Shown: positions 4,931 through 5,564 of the stretch, in pieces
Numbering within the stretch: the first letter of the stretch is position 1
How the letters are laid out: every line of letters starts with the position of its first letter
DNA from: Candidatus Glassiibacteriota bacterium
GTDB lineage: Bacteria > Gemmatimonadota > Glassbacteria > GWA2-58-10
DNA: 5,564 nucleotides
Direction: 5' to 3'
Assembly (NCBI GenBank): GCA_016934095.1
Contig: JAFGTO010000215.1
Span: 1 to 5,564, forward strand
The notes under the pieces: model-generated
The model's input: the letters and a program-made list of their open reading frames with translations, nothing else
Told to the model about the DNA's origin: nothing
Database searches by the model: none
Position numbers and translations under genes: made by a program

Positions 4931-5532
4931 TTTTTCTCCTGGCCGATAGTGGTGCTTTGGCCGTGGCCGGGCAGCACCAGGGTCTCATCCGGCAGGGTGA
5001 GCAGTTGTTTGCGGATGGACTCCAGCTGCAGCAGCTCATCGCTGTAAGGCATGTCGCAGCGGCCTATGGAGCCACAAAAAAGGGCATCCCCGGTGAACAC
5101 CGCCCCTTCGCCGTAGAGGCTGACCCCGCCCGGCGTATGCCCCGGTGTGTGCAGCACGGTAAGCGCTACCCGGCCGAAGCGGACCTTTTCTCCCGGCACC
5201 AGGAACCCATCCGCCGGCGGACTAAGCACAGGTTCCCCGAAGAAAGATGACATGTTCAGCCGGGCGTCCTCCAGCATCGGTGCATCGGCCTGGTGGACCA
5301 GCAGCGGAACCGGGTAAGCCACCTTGAGTTCCCGGTTCCCCCCGATATGGTCGCCGTGGCCGTGGGTGTTGATTATATAGTGCACCTCGAGGTCCCGCTC
5401 GGCGGCAGCCCTGATAATCCTCTCGGGCTCGGCCCCCGGGTCGATGACCACGGCCTGCCTGTTGTCCGGGTCCCAGGCCAGGTAGCAGTTCGAGCCGAGA
5501 AGGCCGACAGGCAGCTTGTATGTTTTCAGCAT
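4894..5532 (-). CDS. Metallo-beta-lactamase-fold hydrolase (glyoxalase II-like, YcbL group)
   Basis: A 212-residue MBL-fold enzyme. Metal ligands are all present: the motif THGHGDH (H57, H59, D61, H62), H132 in HTPGHTPGG, D149 in VFTGDALF, and H190 in LPGHG. The C-terminal GQSTTIGQEKKWNPF is typical of the short glyoxalase II-like hydrolases, which lack the C-terminal substrate-binding helices of true GloB (about 250 residues). It is expected to be a cytoplasmic zinc or iron hydrolase of thioesters or related compounds; the substrate cannot be read from sequence. The ATG is the only option, since an in-frame stop lies about 18 bases upstream. An AGGAG sits very close (2 bases) before it, extending to GAGG at 4 bases. 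It is the first gene of an apparent two-gene unit with the recombinase; the promoter probably lies beyond the right edge. Confidence 0.92.
   Translation of the reverse strand: MLKTYKLPVGLLGSNCYLAWDPDNRQAVVIDPGAEPERIIRAAAERDLEVHYIINTHGHGDHIGGNRELKVAYPVPLLVHQADAPMLEDARLNMSSFFGEPVLSPPADGFLVPGEKVRFGRVALTVLHTPGHTPGGVSLYGEGAVFTGDALFCGSIGRCDMPYSDELLQLESIRKQLLTLPDETLVLPGHGQSTTIGQEKKWNPFFVSTGTA
4936..4940 (-). promoter_or_regulatory. Shine-Dalgarno deciding the GTG start of the recombinase
   Basis: AGGAG on the minus strand, five bases before the GTG at 4928-4930 and inside the hydrolase coding region. No other start codon with a ribosome site lies near the beginning of the conserved domain, so this site fixes the start. 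Confidence 0.7.
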
Positions 5533-5564
5533 CGCTCCTCTAGGATACTATCTTTCCCCTCGAC

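Overview
The window is a moderately GC-rich bacterial chromosomal segment with AT-rich intergenic gaps and seven supportable genes. Sequence alone does not fix the lineage. Strong Shine-Dalgarno sites, a PyrR-type RNA attenuator, a GC-rich coding style and a large exported TPR protein would fit an uncultivated, non-proteobacterial phylum (for example FCB-group or Gemmatimonadota-like). That placement is a low-confidence inference.

Layout. The left part reads on the minus strand. From right to left it holds a 273-aa ABC-type ATPase with badly degraded nucleotide-binding motifs (1774-2595), an exported 382-aa TPR protein with its own promoter (485-1633), a pyr-type RNA attenuator (368-462), and the first 119 codons of pyrR (1-357), cut by the window edge. 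A consensus sigma70 promoter at 2623-2651 fires the other way, toward a small secreted protein of unknown function (2781-3197). A gap of about 360 bases without a recognisable gene follows, then a single-domain response regulator (3559-3951). Convergent to it, on the minus strand, is an apparent two-gene unit: a metallo-beta-lactamase-fold hydrolase (4894-5532) whose end overlaps the start of a XerD-type tyrosine recombinase (3977-4930) by 37 bases.

How it fits together. The clearest regulatory story is at the left. The RNA leading into pyrR contains a near-consensus PyrR-binding hairpin, a terminator hairpin with a U run, and a third, mutually exclusive pairing that can act as antiterminator. 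This is the classical autoregulatory circuit of pyrimidine synthesis, here only 22 bases after the TPR gene's stop codon. XerD is expected to act in chromosome dimer resolution, the hydrolase in thioester or glyoxalase-type housekeeping, and the response regulator in an unknown two-component pathway with no kinase in view.

I see no mobile element, CRISPR array, tRNA or rRNA. The items most worth a second look are the attenuator, the ABC ATPase lacking Walker A lysine, Q-loop glutamine and H-loop histidine, and an orphan perfect Shine-Dalgarno at the predicted 5' end of the TPR transcript.
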